From Bacillota bacterium (GTDB lineage: Bacteria; Bacillota; Clostridia; Oscillospirales; Ruminococcaceae): a stretch of DNA of 64,000 nt. The notes under the pieces were generated by a model. It was given only the letters and a program-made list of their open reading frames with translations, searched no databases and was not told where the DNA came from. This document shows positions 1 to 9,141 of this stretch, piece after piece (position 1 is the first letter of the stretch; the number at the start of each line of letters is the position of its first letter). A program made the translations under genes and the position numbers. The stretch is from NCBI GenBank assembly GCA_023440965.1, contig JAEZRC010000002.1, forward strand, positions 186,001 through 250,000, given 5' to 3'.

Positions 1-432
1 GAATTGAATTAACGATGGCTTTGCGGTCGCCCCTGAACCCTTTCGTATATAAAATGTATAAGGAAAAATAATAGAAAATCAAACTTTAAAAAGGGCGGAA
101 GCATAAACAGGTAAAGAACTCAAAAGTGAGCGACTTGGTCAAATCATAACGTTTGCTGAAGCCCGTCACTTAAAGGTTGCGTCGGAGTGCAGAAATGTCA
201 AATCCGAGTTGTTGAGCGTTAGCGAAAAGTGTCTGAGGATTTGACTTGACTTTCTTTCGTTCTTTCTTGTGTCAAGAGAAGAAAGAACATAAAGGAACAA
301 GGCTAAATAATAGCGGTGGCTTTGCGATCGCCCCCGCACCCCTTTACATACAAAACTTAAAAATAGATTAATAGGTTACCCTATATCCCTACGCACAGAT
401 AATTTATAATGAATAACAAGGAGCAAGGTTAA
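1..432. repeat. Intergenic region with a duplicated element and two hairpins
   Basis: No credible gene is seen in this stretch. Two imperfect direct copies of a roughly 45-bp element lie near 11-54 and 312-355; both contain TGGCTTTGCG, then a C-rich run, CCCTTT and a TATA/CATA-AAAA end. Between them are two inverted repeats: GTCAAATCC (197-205) with GGATTTGAC (237-245), and GTTCTTTCTT (259-268) with AAGAAAGAAC (279-288). The region is richer in GC than the rest of the intergenic DNA here. It looks like a dispersed non-coding repeat (REP/MITE-like) rather than a regulator, but no other copy is visible in this window, so that is inference. A TATAAT at 405-410 could serve the downstream operon, although no good -35 is seen. 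Confidence 0.5.
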
Positions 433-1455
433 ATGAACTTGAAAGAAAAGCTTTTTGAACTAACAAGTGCGACAGGCGTTGCGGGAGATGAATTTTCCGC
501 ATCGTTTGTTGCCTGTAATATGTTAAAGGAATTTGCATCCGATGCACTTATCGATGATTTCGGTAATGTAATCGGCAATATTGGCGAAAGAAGTGGGGAT
601 AAGCCTCATATTCTTCTTGATGCCCATATTGATGAAATCGGAATGATTGTAACCTTCATCACTGATGATGGCTTTTTAAAGGTTGCAAATTGTGGCGGAC
701 TTGACCGTCGCCTTTTCCTTGCGCAACAGGTTACAGTTCACGGTAAAAAAGCTATAAAGGGTATTATAACTTCAACTCCACCTCACCTTGAAGAAGACAG
801 CAAAAAGGTTCCGAAAATTGAAGGAATTTTTATTGATATAGGTATGTCAAAAGAAAATGCAGAAAAAATAGTTTCACTTGGCGATAGAGTAACAATGGAT
901 AGTGAAAGCTCTGAGCTCTTGAATAACAGAGTTACCTCAAAAGCTATTGATGATCGTTCGGGCGTCATTACAATTCTGAACGCACTTGAAAAAGTTAAGG
1001 GCAGAGAGCTTGCATATTCTGTTTCAGTTCTGTTTTCCTCACAGGAGGAAACTGGTGAGAGAGGGGCAAAAACCGCAGCTTATAAAATCAACCCTGACCT
1101 TGCAATTGTTGTTGATGTTTCCTTTGCACTCACTTCCGATGATAGTGAATACAAGTGCGGAAAAATGTCTGAGGGTGTTATGATAGGGGTTTCACCGTCA
1201 TTGTCAAAAGAAATGAGCAATGCTATGATAAGCCTTGCTAAAGAAAAGAAAATACCTTATCAGATTGAAGTAATGGGTGGAACAACAGGCACAAATGCTG
1301 ATGTAATTGTTGTTACAAGGAACGGTGTAAAAGCAGTGACATTATCCTTGCCACAAAAATATATGCATACCCCAATAGAAGTAATTGATTTAAATGATAT
1401 AGAAACCACAAGCGAACTAATGTCAGAATTTCTTTTAATCGGAGGTGTAAAGTAA
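433..1455 (+). CDS. M42 family metallopeptidase (first of a tandem pair)
   Basis: This is a cytosolic dinuclear-metal aminopeptidase of the M42 (glutamyl aminopeptidase / deblocking aminopeptidase / FrvX) family, 340 aa, the usual length. Metal and catalytic residues are visible: H65 and D67 in AHIDEIG, D173 in KAIDDRSG, the catalytic Glu pair E205/E206 in QEETGERGA, D228 in VVDVS and H312 in YMHTP. The start ATG has AAGGAG about nine bases upstream. The gene shares one base (TAATG) with the next, a second M42 enzyme, so the two are translationally coupled and may form mixed TET-type oligomers; the oligomer idea is inference. It probably trims peptides; substrate specificity cannot be read from the sequence. 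Confidence 0.9.
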   Translation: MNLKEKLFELTSATGVAGDEFSASFVACNMLKEFASDALIDDFGNVIGNIGERSGDKPHILLDAHIDEIGMIVTFITDDGFLKVANCGGLDRRLFLAQQVTVHGKKAIKGIITSTPPHLEEDSKKVPKIEGIFIDIGMSKENAEKIVSLGDRVTMDSESSELLNNRVTSKAIDDRSGVITILNALEKVKGRELAYSVSVLFSSQEETGERGAKTAAYKINPDLAIVVDVSFALTSDDSEYKCGKMSEGVMIGVSPSLSKEMSNAMISLAKEKKIPYQIEVMGGTTGTNADVIVVTRNGVKAVTLSLPQKYMHTPIEVIDLNDIETTSELMSEFLLIGGVK

Positions 1456-2474
1456 TGATAGAGACTTTAAAAGAGCTTTGCACAATCAACGGTATCTCAG
1501 GGCATGAAGATAAAGTCAGGGAATATATTATAAAGCAGGTTAAAGACCTGTGTGAGTATAAAATTGACAATTTAGATAATCTTATCTGCTTTAAAAAGGG
1601 TAAAAACAAACCAAAGAATAAGGTAATGCTTTCAGCCCATATGGATGAAGTCGGCTTTGTTGTAAATTATATTAATAAGGATGGAACGTTAAAAATTTCT
1701 TCTGTTGGTGCAGTTGACGCTCGCGTTGTTTTCGGAAGACAAGTACTTGTCGGTGAAAAACAGCTTGTCGGCGTTATTGGTTCAAAAGCTGTGCATAATC
1801 TTACTGCCGATGAAAAGGAAACTGCGATAAAGTTAGAAAATATGTATGTTGATATAGGAGCAAAATCAAAGGAAGAAACTGAAAGTCTTGTTTCTCTTGG
1901 AGAACCTGTTTCTTTTAGGTCAGATTTTGTTGAATTTGGTGACGGTTTTATAAAATCAAAAGCAATTGACGACCGTCTTGGCTGTGCGGTGCTATTAAAG
2001 CTTATAAAATACGACCTTGAATATGATACTTACTTCAATTTTGTTACACAGGAAGAAATCGGTCTACGTGGTGCAAAAACAGCCACTTTTTCAGTTGAGC
2101 CAGATATTGCGATAGTTATTGAATCCACTACTGCTGCGGATATTCCTGAGGTTAGTGCAGAAAAACGTATATGTGAGCTTAATAGAGGTGCAGTAGTTGG
2201 CTTTATGGACAGATCGACAATATATAATAAAGAGCTTTATAACCTCGCTTTTGAAGCAGCAAAGGAAAATGACATTCCTTGCCAGACAAAAACAATGGTA
2301 GTAGGCGGAAATGACAGTGGAGCAATCCACATTTCAAAAGGCGGAGTTAAGACATTAGCGATATCTGTCCCTTGCCGTTATCTTCATTCAGCATCTTGCG
2401 TAATTAATAAATCAGATTTTAAATCAGTTACAGATTTAGCACAAGCTTTATTACCAAAGGTGTATAATTTATGA
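1455..2474 (+). CDS. M42 family metallopeptidase (second of a tandem pair)
   Basis: A second M42 aminopeptidase, 339 aa, diverged from its upstream neighbour. It keeps H62 and D64 (AHMDEVG), KAIDDRLG, the catalytic QEEIGLRGA and a C-terminal RYLHS histidine. The fourth metal-ligand position reads AIVIEST, with Glu in place of the Asp of the first copy, a substitution that I recall as tolerated in this family. GGAGG about nine bases before the ATG supports the start. The stop overlaps the following GNAT gene in an ATGA junction. Two different M42 enzymes side by side suggest complementary specificities for peptide breakdown. Confidence 0.9.
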   Translation: MIETLKELCTINGISGHEDKVREYIIKQVKDLCEYKIDNLDNLICFKKGKNKPKNKVMLSAHMDEVGFVVNYINKDGTLKISSVGAVDARVVFGRQVLVGEKQLVGVIGSKAVHNLTADEKETAIKLENMYVDIGAKSKEETESLVSLGEPVSFRSDFVEFGDGFIKSKAIDDRLGCAVLLKLIKYDLEYDTYFNFVTQEEIGLRGAKTATFSVEPDIAIVIESTTAADIPEVSAEKRICELNRGAVVGFMDRSTIYNKELYNLAFEAAKENDIPCQTKTMVVGGNDSGAIHISKGGVKTLAISVPCRYLHSASCVINKSDFKSVTDLAQALLPKVYNL

Positions 2475-3244
2475 TAAAACAGATTTTCTCCAACCCGGAA
2501 TTTGAATTTGATAAGCTTGCCCCAAACTGCTATACACGAAAGCTCAAATCAAATTTCAATGCTTACAATACAAAATACGATTTCTGTCGTTTTTATAAGG
2601 CAGAAACAAACGAGATAAAAGCAATAATATGTATGTTCAATTCATCAATGCTTGTTGCAACTGTTGTTGATGCAAATTATGATGATGAATTTATAAGAGA
2701 CCTGATTATATTTATTCAGATGAATAAACCGACTATGGTCGAGGTTGACAGGCTTATTGCTGAGAAGTTGCAGACTTTCCTATCAGATGATTATGACTTT
2801 AATATTCGTACTGAATACGAGTATGATAAAAAAGTTGAGCCATTTAATATAATTGTTGATGAAAATCCTAAGCATGATGAAATTTTTAATATTGTGAAAG
2901 TAGCTTTTCCAGCACTTGCTGATACTTATAAAATGTGGATAACAGATTCCTCACATAGGTTAAGACGTAATCAGGCATGGCTGTATTGCTATAAAAAATC
3001 ATCAACCTTAATGGTGAAGTACATACTTGACGGCTATGCTCTTATAGGACAAGTTGGTACGTTGCCTCAGGCTCGCGGAAATAACTACGCTCGTGAGCTT
3101 TTATACTACACAATCAATAAAATGCAGAGTCAGGGCATAAAAGTATGTCTTTTTGCAAGAGAAAAAATGTTCAGCTATTATGAAGAACTTGGCTTTACAC
3201 CAGTTTTAATGGACTTGGTTTTAGAAAGGAAAACTGATAAATGA
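2471..3244 (+). CDS. GNAT family N-acetyltransferase
   Basis: A 257-residue protein whose C-terminal half is a GNAT acetyltransferase fold. The acetyl-CoA pyrophosphate-binding loop is QARGNN (Q200-N205, a variant of Q/RxxGxG/A), preceded by a beta strand with IGQVGTLP and followed by VCLFAREKMFSYYEELGF, the usual strand and helix before the conserved YxxxGF. The first 120 residues match no family I recognise. The start overlaps the preceding stop (ATGA) and the end overlaps the next gene (ATGA), so it is embedded in a coupled four-gene operon. The substrate is unknown; a link to amino acids or peptides is inferred only from the peptidase and PLP-enzyme neighbours. Confidence 0.8.
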   Translation: MIKQIFSNPEFEFDKLAPNCYTRKLKSNFNAYNTKYDFCRFYKAETNEIKAIICMFNSSMLVATVVDANYDDEFIRDLIIFIQMNKPTMVEVDRLIAEKLQTFLSDDYDFNIRTEYEYDKKVEPFNIIVDENPKHDEIFNIVKVAFPALADTYKMWITDSSHRLRRNQAWLYCYKKSSTLMVKYILDGYALIGQVGTLPQARGNNYARELLYYTINKMQSQGIKVCLFAREKMFSYYEELGFTPVLMDLVLERKTDK

Positions 3245-4506
3245 TAAATGATTTTTTTAAGATAGATAAAAGACTTTTAGAGCTCTCAGAAAAAGCTGAA
3301 GCACTTTGCCATGATGAGTTTTCAGAGATTGACAGAATTGCTGAATATAATTCCCAGAAGGTTCTTGCTGCTTTTATAAATAACAAAGTAAGCGAGGTTT
3401 CATTAAAAGGCAGTACAGGCTATGGCTATGGTGACAGTGGAAGAGATACTACTGATAAGGTTTTTGCTGAGGCTTTTGGTGCTGAGGATGCACTTGTCCG
3501 CCATAATTTCGTTTCAGGAACACATTCACTTTCTGTTGCACTGTTCGGAGTTTTGAGAACATGCGATACATTGTTGTCAGTAACAGGCAAGCCTTATGAT
3601 ACACTTGAAGAAGTCATTGGAATAAGTGGGGATAATGGAAATGGTTCACTTGCTGACTTCGGAGTAAAATATTCACAGGTTGACTTGTTGCCAAGTGGCA
3701 AGGCTGATCTTGCTCAGATAAAAGAAAAAGCAAAAGATGCAAAAGTTGTTTACATACAGCGTTCAAGGGGTTACTCTCTCCGTCCGTCACTTACGGTTGA
3801 AGAAATTGGTGATATTGCAAAAGCCGCAAAAGAATCAAATCCTTCAGTAATTGTTATGGTTGATAACTGCTACGGTGAATTTGTTGAAGAAAAAGAGCCT
3901 GTTCAGGTTGGTGCTGACCTAATAATCGGCTCACTTATAAAAAATCCAGGTGGAGCTATTGCCTCAACTGGTGGATATATTGCAGGACGTGCGGACCTTA
4001 TTGAACTTTGCTCATATCGCCTGACCTGTGTCGGAATGGGTAAGGAAGTTGGTTGTACCTTAAATCAGAATAGGGAAATGTTGATGGGATTTTTCTTTGC
4101 ACCTACAGTGGTTGCAAGTGCAGTTAAAACCTCAACCTTTGCTTGTAGATTATTTGAGCTTTTAGGGTATGAATGCTTCCCTAAAAAAGGCGAAAAGCGT
4201 TCTGATATAATCGCTGCAATAAAGCTTGGCAATGAAAAGTCGCTGGTTGCTTTCTGTCAGGGAATACAAAAAGGTGCACCGGTTGATTCCTTTGTTTCAC
4301 CAGAAGCGTGGGATATGCCTGGTTATAACAGCAAAGTTATTATGGCAGCAGGAGCCTTCACAATGGGTGCATCTATTGAGCTTTCAGCTGATGCTCCTAT
4401 AAGAGAACCATTTGCAGCATGGCTTCAGGGTGGCATAACATACCCGACTGGTAAAATGGGTATACTTCTTGCGGCACAGGAAATGGCAGACAGGGGAATT
4501 ATTTAG
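3241..4506 (+). CDS. Methionine gamma-lyase family PLP protein
   Basis: A 421-residue fold-type I PLP enzyme of the Met_gamma_lyase family (PF06838; older label aluminium resistance protein, related to B. subtilis YnbB). The likely Schiff-base lysine is K234 in GSLIKNPGG. The N-terminal GSTGYGYGDSGRDT and VRHNFVSGTH motifs, typical of this family, are intact. Length is normal. It is the last gene of the operon begun by the two M42 peptidases and starts in an ATGA overlap with the GNAT gene. It probably acts on a sulfur amino acid or related C-S compound; this is family-level knowledge and the true substrate is uncertain. Confidence 0.85.
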   Translation: MINDFFKIDKRLLELSEKAEALCHDEFSEIDRIAEYNSQKVLAAFINNKVSEVSLKGSTGYGYGDSGRDTTDKVFAEAFGAEDALVRHNFVSGTHSLSVALFGVLRTCDTLLSVTGKPYDTLEEVIGISGDNGNGSLADFGVKYSQVDLLPSGKADLAQIKEKAKDAKVVYIQRSRGYSLRPSLTVEEIGDIAKAAKESNPSVIVMVDNCYGEFVEEKEPVQVGADLIIGSLIKNPGGAIASTGGYIAGRADLIELCSYRLTCVGMGKEVGCTLNQNREMLMGFFFAPTVVASAVKTSTFACRLFELLGYECFPKKGEKRSDIIAAIKLGNEKSLVAFCQGIQKGAPVDSFVSPEAWDMPGYNSKVIMAAGAFTMGASIELSADAPIREPFAAWLQGGITYPTGKMGILLAAQEMADRGII

Positions 4507-4515
4507 TCGTATTTC

Positions 4516-4544
4516 TTGAAAATATATATTATTTAATATATAAT
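4516..4544 (+). promoter_or_regulatory. Predicted sigma-A promoter of hprK
   Basis: TTGAAA at 4516-4521 and TATAAT at 4539-4544 are separated by 17 bp. The promoter sits in the 69-bp gap between the PLP-enzyme operon and hprK. Confidence 0.65.
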
Positions 4545-4575
4545 TAAAATATAATAAAATTATGGAGGTGCAACA

Positions 4576-5535
4576 ATGGCAGAAATTTTTACAGTACCGC
4601 TAAAAGCAATTATTGATGAGCTTTCACTTGAAAGTATTTATCTCCCTGCGGCAGCAGAGGACATCAACATAAGTGAAACTGAAGTTACTCGTCCTGGAGC
4701 ACAGCTCATGGGATTCTATGAGTACTTTGTTGCTGAAAGAATTCAGATATTCGGTAACATGGAATTTGCGTATCTTCACTCACTTGATAAGAGTTTAAGA
4801 CGCGAGCGTATAGAAGAACTCTTCTCAAAGAAAATTCCTTGTGTTATTGTTGCACATGGTCTTGAAATATATCCTGAGATGACCGAGCTTGCTGAAAAAT
4901 ATGGTGTCCCTTTATTGAGAACACTTGACCAGACTTCAAGCTTTCTTGCCGCAATAATAGCTTTTCTGAATCTTAAGCTTGCTCCAAGAATAACTCGACA
5001 TGGTGTTCTTATTGAAGTTTATGGCGAGGGAATCCTCATCTGCGGTGAAAGCGGCGTTGGAAAGAGCGAAACAGCTATTGAACTCGTAAAACGTGGACAT
5101 CGTCTTGTCGCTGACGATGCAGTTGAAATTAGAAAAGTATCAAATATTAGCCTTGTTGGCCAGTCACCAGCAAACATTCGACATTTCCTTGAATTGCGCG
5201 GTATTGGTATTATCAACGCAAGAAGAATTTTTGGTATGGGTGCTGTTAAGGTTGCTGAAAAAATTGATCTTATCGTCGAGCTTGAGATCTGGGATCCTAA
5301 TAAGGTTTATGACAGAATGGGTATGGACAATGAATACACCTCTATTCTGGGGGTAAAAGTCCCTTCGCTTACTGTTCCAGTAAAACCAGGTAGAAATCTT
5401 GCTATTATTCTTGAAGTTGCTGCTATGAATAACCGTCAGAAGAAGATGGGATACAATGCCGCACAGGAGCTTCTTGACAAACTAGGCCTTAATATGGACT
5501 CAACAGATAAGGTCAAGAAATGGGACTTATTCTAA
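4576..5535 (+). CDS. hprK: HPr kinase/phosphorylase
   Basis: HprK phosphorylates and dephosphorylates Ser46 of HPr, the central switch of carbon catabolite repression in Firmicutes. The 319-aa protein has the usual layout: an N-terminal MurF-like domain to about residue 130, H142 ahead of the P-loop, Walker A GESGVGKS (157-164), acidic residues D180 and D181, and the HprK signature LELRGIGIINARR (205-217). GGAGGT lies about seven bases upstream of the ATG. It heads a run of same-strand genes leading to whiA. No ptsH (HPr) gene lies in this cluster, although in many clostridia HPr is encoded close by. Confidence 0.95.
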   Translation: MAEIFTVPLKAIIDELSLESIYLPAAAEDINISETEVTRPGAQLMGFYEYFVAERIQIFGNMEFAYLHSLDKSLRRERIEELFSKKIPCVIVAHGLEIYPEMTELAEKYGVPLLRTLDQTSSFLAAIIAFLNLKLAPRITRHGVLIEVYGEGILICGESGVGKSETAIELVKRGHRLVADDAVEIRKVSNISLVGQSPANIRHFLELRGIGIINARRIFGMGAVKVAEKIDLIVELEIWDPNKVYDRMGMDNEYTSILGVKVPSLTVPVKPGRNLAIILEVAAMNNRQKKMGYNAAQELLDKLGLNMDSTDKVKKWDLF

Positions 5536-5565
5536 TATAATTTAAATATAATTCAGGAGATTTAA

Positions 5566-6288
5566 ATGCAAATTATCGCAGACTTGCACACGCACACTAT
5601 TGCATCGACACATGCTTATTCAACAATCTTGGAAAATTCCGTCTGTGCAAAGGAAAACGGATTAAAAGCAATAGCAATGACAGACCATGCACCAACTATG
5701 TGGGACGCTCCGCATATATGGCACTTTGACGGACTTGGTTCAATCCCACGATATCTTAATGATGTTATGGTGATAAGAGGAGTCGAAGCAAATGTAATCG
5801 ACTTTAACGGAACAATTGACGTACGAAGATATACACTCGACAGGCTTGAATGGATTATCGCCTCACTTCACGGTCCTTGTTTAACACCAGGAACGATTGA
5901 GCAGAATACTCAGGCTTACATTGAAGCTTCAAAAAATCCTGATGTTGATGTTATCGGACACCCAACAACAAATGAATATGTATGGGACTTTGAAAAAGGG
6001 CTGCCATATATAAAAGAAAACGGCAAGTTTATGGAGATTAACGAAAGCTCAATTTCAATCCGTGAGGGCGCTTATGATAATGCAAAAAGAATGCTTGTAA
6101 TATGCAAGCGTCTTGAAATTCCTATTGTTATAAACACTGACTCACACTTCTGTCAGAGAATTGGAGTTATTCCAAATTCAACGAAGCTTATCGGTGAAGT
6201 GAACTTCCCAGAAGAATTGATTGTAAATCTTAATTGGGATAAGCTAAAAGCTCATATACTTTCAAAGCATCCTGACGGATTAAAGTAA
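5566..6288 (+). CDS. PHP-domain phosphatase/phosphoesterase (YcdX-like)
   Basis: A single-domain PHP hydrolase of 240 aa. The N-terminal metal-binding motif DLHTHT (H8, H10) with H16 following, the MTDHAP motif, GVEANV, SLHGP, IGHP and NTDSH blocks occur in the order expected for a trinuclear-metal PHP phosphoesterase. GGAG lies ten bases before the ATG. It follows hprK by 30 bp and precedes murB. It probably hydrolyses a small phosphate ester such as a histidinol-phosphate-like or nucleotide substrate; nothing in the sequence settles which. Confidence 0.85.
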   Translation: MQIIADLHTHTIASTHAYSTILENSVCAKENGLKAIAMTDHAPTMWDAPHIWHFDGLGSIPRYLNDVMVIRGVEANVIDFNGTIDVRRYTLDRLEWIIASLHGPCLTPGTIEQNTQAYIEASKNPDVDVIGHPTTNEYVWDFEKGLPYIKENGKFMEINESSISIREGAYDNAKRMLVICKRLEIPIVINTDSHFCQRIGVIPNSTKLIGEVNFPEELIVNLNWDKLKAHILSKHPDGLK

Positions 6289-6360
6289 TAATAATCATAT
6301 AAAATGAGTAATAATCTATATGAAAGTGCACTTAGTGTAAAAAACAAACAGGAGAATTTT

Positions 6361-7305
6361 ATGCGAAGAAATAAAGCTATCTGCGAAGAAGTAGCAGACA
6401 GAGCAAAAGAACTTGGCTGTCGGGTTAGCTATGATGAAAAATTAGCTAAACATACGACATTTAAAGTCGGCGGAAGCTGTAATGTTCTTATATTTCTTAA
6501 TTCCGTGGAATCTTCACGGGAGCTTTTTTCTCTTGCAATTAAAAATAAAGTGTCTTATCTTATTATAGGAAAAGGCTCAAATCTTCTAATTGATGATAAT
6601 GGCTTTGACGGAGTAGTTTTTATTATAGGAAAAGACTACGCAAAAATCCGCCTTATTGATGAAAATACCTTTGAATGTGACGCTGGCGTACCACTTGCTA
6701 AGGCTGCATATTTTGCTTATGAAAATTCCCTTACAGGCTTTGAATTCGCATGGGGTATACCTGGCAATGTTGGGGGAGCAGTGTTTATGAATGCTGGTGC
6801 CTACGGTGGAGAAATCAAAGACATAATCGTTTCTGCACAGGGTATCGACAGCAATGGGAATATTAAAGAATTTAAAAAAGATGATCTTAAATTAAGCTAT
6901 CGTCACAGTATTTTTACTGACGAAAGTTATATGATAACAAAAGCAGTTTTCAGGCTTAAAAAGGGCGATAAAACAGCCATTCGTGCCCGTATGGATGAAC
7001 TTATGGGAAGACGAAAGAGCAAGCAACCGCTTGAATTTGCGAGTGCTGGGAGTACCTTTAAACGCCCAGAGGGTAGCTATGCTTCCTTGCTTATTGAACA
7101 GTGCGGACTAAAAGGCTTTCACGTCGGTGATGCAGAAGTCAGCACAAAGCATAGTGGTTTTGTCATCAATAAAGGTAATGCGTCCTGTAAGGAAATAATA
7201 GAACTTATTGAAAAAGTAAAGGAAATTGTATTTGAAAAAACAGGCTATAAGCTTGAAAGTGAAGTAAGAATTATAGTATCAGACATAACAGAACAGGAGA
7301 ATTAA
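6361..7305 (+). CDS. murB: UDP-N-acetylenolpyruvoylglucosamine reductase
   Basis: MurB reduces UDP-GlcNAc-enolpyruvate to UDP-MurNAc using FAD and NADPH, a cytosolic step of peptidoglycan synthesis. FAD-binding motifs are IIGKGSNLL and GIPGNVGGAVFMNAGAYG; YRHSIF, the catalytic GSTFKRP loop and a C-terminal KHSGFVIN follow, consistent with a type II MurB. I place the start at 6361 because AGGAG (6350-6354) precedes it by six bases. An in-frame ATG 57 bases upstream (6304) has no ribosome site and would only add an unconserved tail. The product is 314 aa. The stop is one base before rapZ. Confidence 0.93.
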   Translation: MRRNKAICEEVADRAKELGCRVSYDEKLAKHTTFKVGGSCNVLIFLNSVESSRELFSLAIKNKVSYLIIGKGSNLLIDDNGFDGVVFIIGKDYAKIRLIDENTFECDAGVPLAKAAYFAYENSLTGFEFAWGIPGNVGGAVFMNAGAYGGEIKDIIVSAQGIDSNGNIKEFKKDDLKLSYRHSIFTDESYMITKAVFRLKKGDKTAIRARMDELMGRRKSKQPLEFASAGSTFKRPEGSYASLLIEQCGLKGFHVGDAEVSTKHSGFVINKGNASCKEIIELIEKVKEIVFEKTGYKLESEVRIIVSDITEQEN

Positions 7306-7306
7306 C

Positions 7307-8170
7307 ATGAATTTAGTGGTAGTTACAGGAATGTCAGGCTCAGGTAAATCAAGTGTAATCAATGTCCTTGAGGATATTGGTTATTATTGTATTGATAATA
7401 TGCCACCAGAGCTTATTCCGAAGTTTGCTGATATCTGTGCTCAGTCAGAGGGCAGCATTGAGCATGTAGCTATTGTCACAGATATTCGTGGTGGAAACCT
7501 TCTCTTAAAGCTTAAAGATACAATTAATTCACTTAAAGCACAGGGAATAAAAATTAAAATGCTTTTCCTTGATACCAAGGACGAAGTTCTTATAAAAAGA
7601 TATAAGGAAACAAGACGAAAGCACCCGCTTGACGAAAGTGTTCATGGCAGTCTTCAGCATGCTATCAAGATCGAACGTGAACGCCTTTCTTCTTTAAAAG
7701 AAATGGCCGATTTCTATATTGACACATCTGCTCTTTCTGTTTCTGCACTAAAAGAACGTGTAAACGATATTTTTCTTGACAATGCCAGTGATTTTATGCA
7801 GATTACTGTTGCATCCTTCGGTTTTAAGTTTGGAACACACGCTGAGGCTGATTTAGTATTTGACGTAAGATGCCTGCCTAATCCTTTTTATGTTCCTGAG
7901 TTTCGTGGACACACTGGGGTTGAAAGTTGTGTAAGTGATTATGTAATGCAGTATGATCAATCAAAAGAGCTATTATCTCGCCTTGAAAGCCTAATTGATT
8001 TTCTTATTCCGCTATATATTAAGGAAGGTAAAAGTCAGCTTGTAATCGCTTTCGGTTGCACTGGCGGAAAGCACCGTTCAGTAACCTTTGCTGAAAAGCT
8101 TTCTGAATATTTAAAGAATAAAGGCTTTAAAGTAAGAATACAGCATAGAGATATTGCTATTCGAAACTAA
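7307..8170 (+). CDS. rapZ: RNase adapter protein RapZ / YvcJ-type nucleotide-binding protein
   Basis: A 287-aa P-loop protein with Walker A GMSGSGKS (residues 8-15), DIRGG, RRKHPL and the C-terminal GCTGGKHRSV signature of the RapZ/YvcJ family. In E. coli RapZ controls GlmZ sRNA decay and amino-sugar synthesis; in Bacillus YvcJ affects competence, and the role in clostridia is less clear. It starts one base after the murB stop, so translation is coupled. In Bacillus this gene is followed by yvcK (glmR) and then whiA; here whiA follows directly. Confidence 0.92.
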   Translation: MNLVVVTGMSGSGKSSVINVLEDIGYYCIDNMPPELIPKFADICAQSEGSIEHVAIVTDIRGGNLLLKLKDTINSLKAQGIKIKMLFLDTKDEVLIKRYKETRRKHPLDESVHGSLQHAIKIERERLSSLKEMADFYIDTSALSVSALKERVNDIFLDNASDFMQITVASFGFKFGTHAEADLVFDVRCLPNPFYVPEFRGHTGVESCVSDYVMQYDQSKELLSRLESLIDFLIPLYIKEGKSQLVIAFGCTGGKHRSVTFAEKLSEYLKNKGFKVRIQHRDIAIRN

Positions 8171-8191
8171 CTTTTGGGGGGGAGGTTTAAA

Positions 8192-9103
8192 ATGTCTTTT
8201 TCGTTCACCGTAAAAGAGGAAATTATAAGTTCAGTGTCAAATAAAGACAAAACCAAAGCCTGCTTATATGGTATGTTGCTTTTTAGCAAGATACTTTCAG
8301 AGTCACAGATACTTTTCCAGACGGAAAATAACATAGTTGCTGAATATTTCACTTCTTCAATTACCGACATTCTTCACGATCAGACAGCAGTGAGACAGTC
8401 AATTATCAGCAAGAAAAACAACGTCGCACTTTATTCACTTTCAATAGATGATAAAGATAACATTAAAAGGCTATGTGATTATTTCAATACTGACATAATC
8501 CAGAAGAATCGTTACATAGATACAAAAGCAATTGGCAAAAAGAAATTCATCAGCTTTTTTGTAGCGGGTATATTCCTTGCCTGCGGTAGTGTTAATGATC
8601 CACTTAAGGAGTATCATCTCGAATTTGTTATACCATCAAACGAGCTTTCATCACAATTAATGGAGGTTCTTTTTGAATGTGGAATTACGACCAAGCAGAC
8701 TGAAAGAAAAAATGCTTTTATTCTTTATATAAAAGAAAGTGAAAATATTGAAGATATTCTTACTTTTATGGGTGCTCCAAAAAGCTCGCTTGAATTAATG
8801 AACGTGAAAATTTTAAAAGACGTCCGTAATAAAATCAATAGGGCAGTAAACTGCGACAATGCGAATATAGAAAAAACCCTCAAGGCCTCAGAAAAACAGG
8901 TTGAGAGTATTCAACTTATTGATGAAAAAATGGGAATAGATAACCTCCCTGAAGAGCTTTATGATATAGCATTATTAAGGCTTGAAAATCCTGACTGGAA
9001 CTTAAAAGAGCTTGCTGAAGGGCTTAACCCGCCAATCAGCCGTTCAGGCGCAAACCACCGCCTTGCAAGGATAAACAAAATAGCAGAAGAAATTAAAGGC
9101 TGA
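8192..9103 (+). CDS. whiA: DNA-binding protein WhiA
   Basis: WhiA has an N-terminal LAGLIDADG-homing-endonuclease-like fold without nuclease activity and a C-terminal helix-turn-helix (LKELAEGLNPPISRSGANHRL). It influences cell division and chromosome segregation in Firmicutes and sporulation septation in actinomycetes. The start is set at ATG 8192, six bases after GGAGG (8181-8185). A TTG at 8174 lies inside the ribosome-binding region and is rejected. The product is 303 aa, normal for the family. It follows rapZ by 21 bp in the same operon. Confidence 0.93.
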   Translation: MSFSFTVKEEIISSVSNKDKTKACLYGMLLFSKILSESQILFQTENNIVAEYFTSSITDILHDQTAVRQSIISKKNNVALYSLSIDDKDNIKRLCDYFNTDIIQKNRYIDTKAIGKKKFISFFVAGIFLACGSVNDPLKEYHLEFVIPSNELSSQLMEVLFECGITTKQTERKNAFILYIKESENIEDILTFMGAPKSSLELMNVKILKDVRNKINRAVNCDNANIEKTLKASEKQVESIQLIDEKMGIDNLPEELYDIALLRLENPDWNLKELAEGLNPPISRSGANHRLARINKIAEEIKG

Positions 9104-9141
9104 AGATATAATGACATTAACGGAATGACATCGGAGGATTT

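Noticed and set aside
6304..6360. N-terminal extension of MurB from the ATG at 6304
   Set aside because: No ribosome site precedes it, while AGGAG stands correctly before ATG 6361, where homology-like sequence begins.
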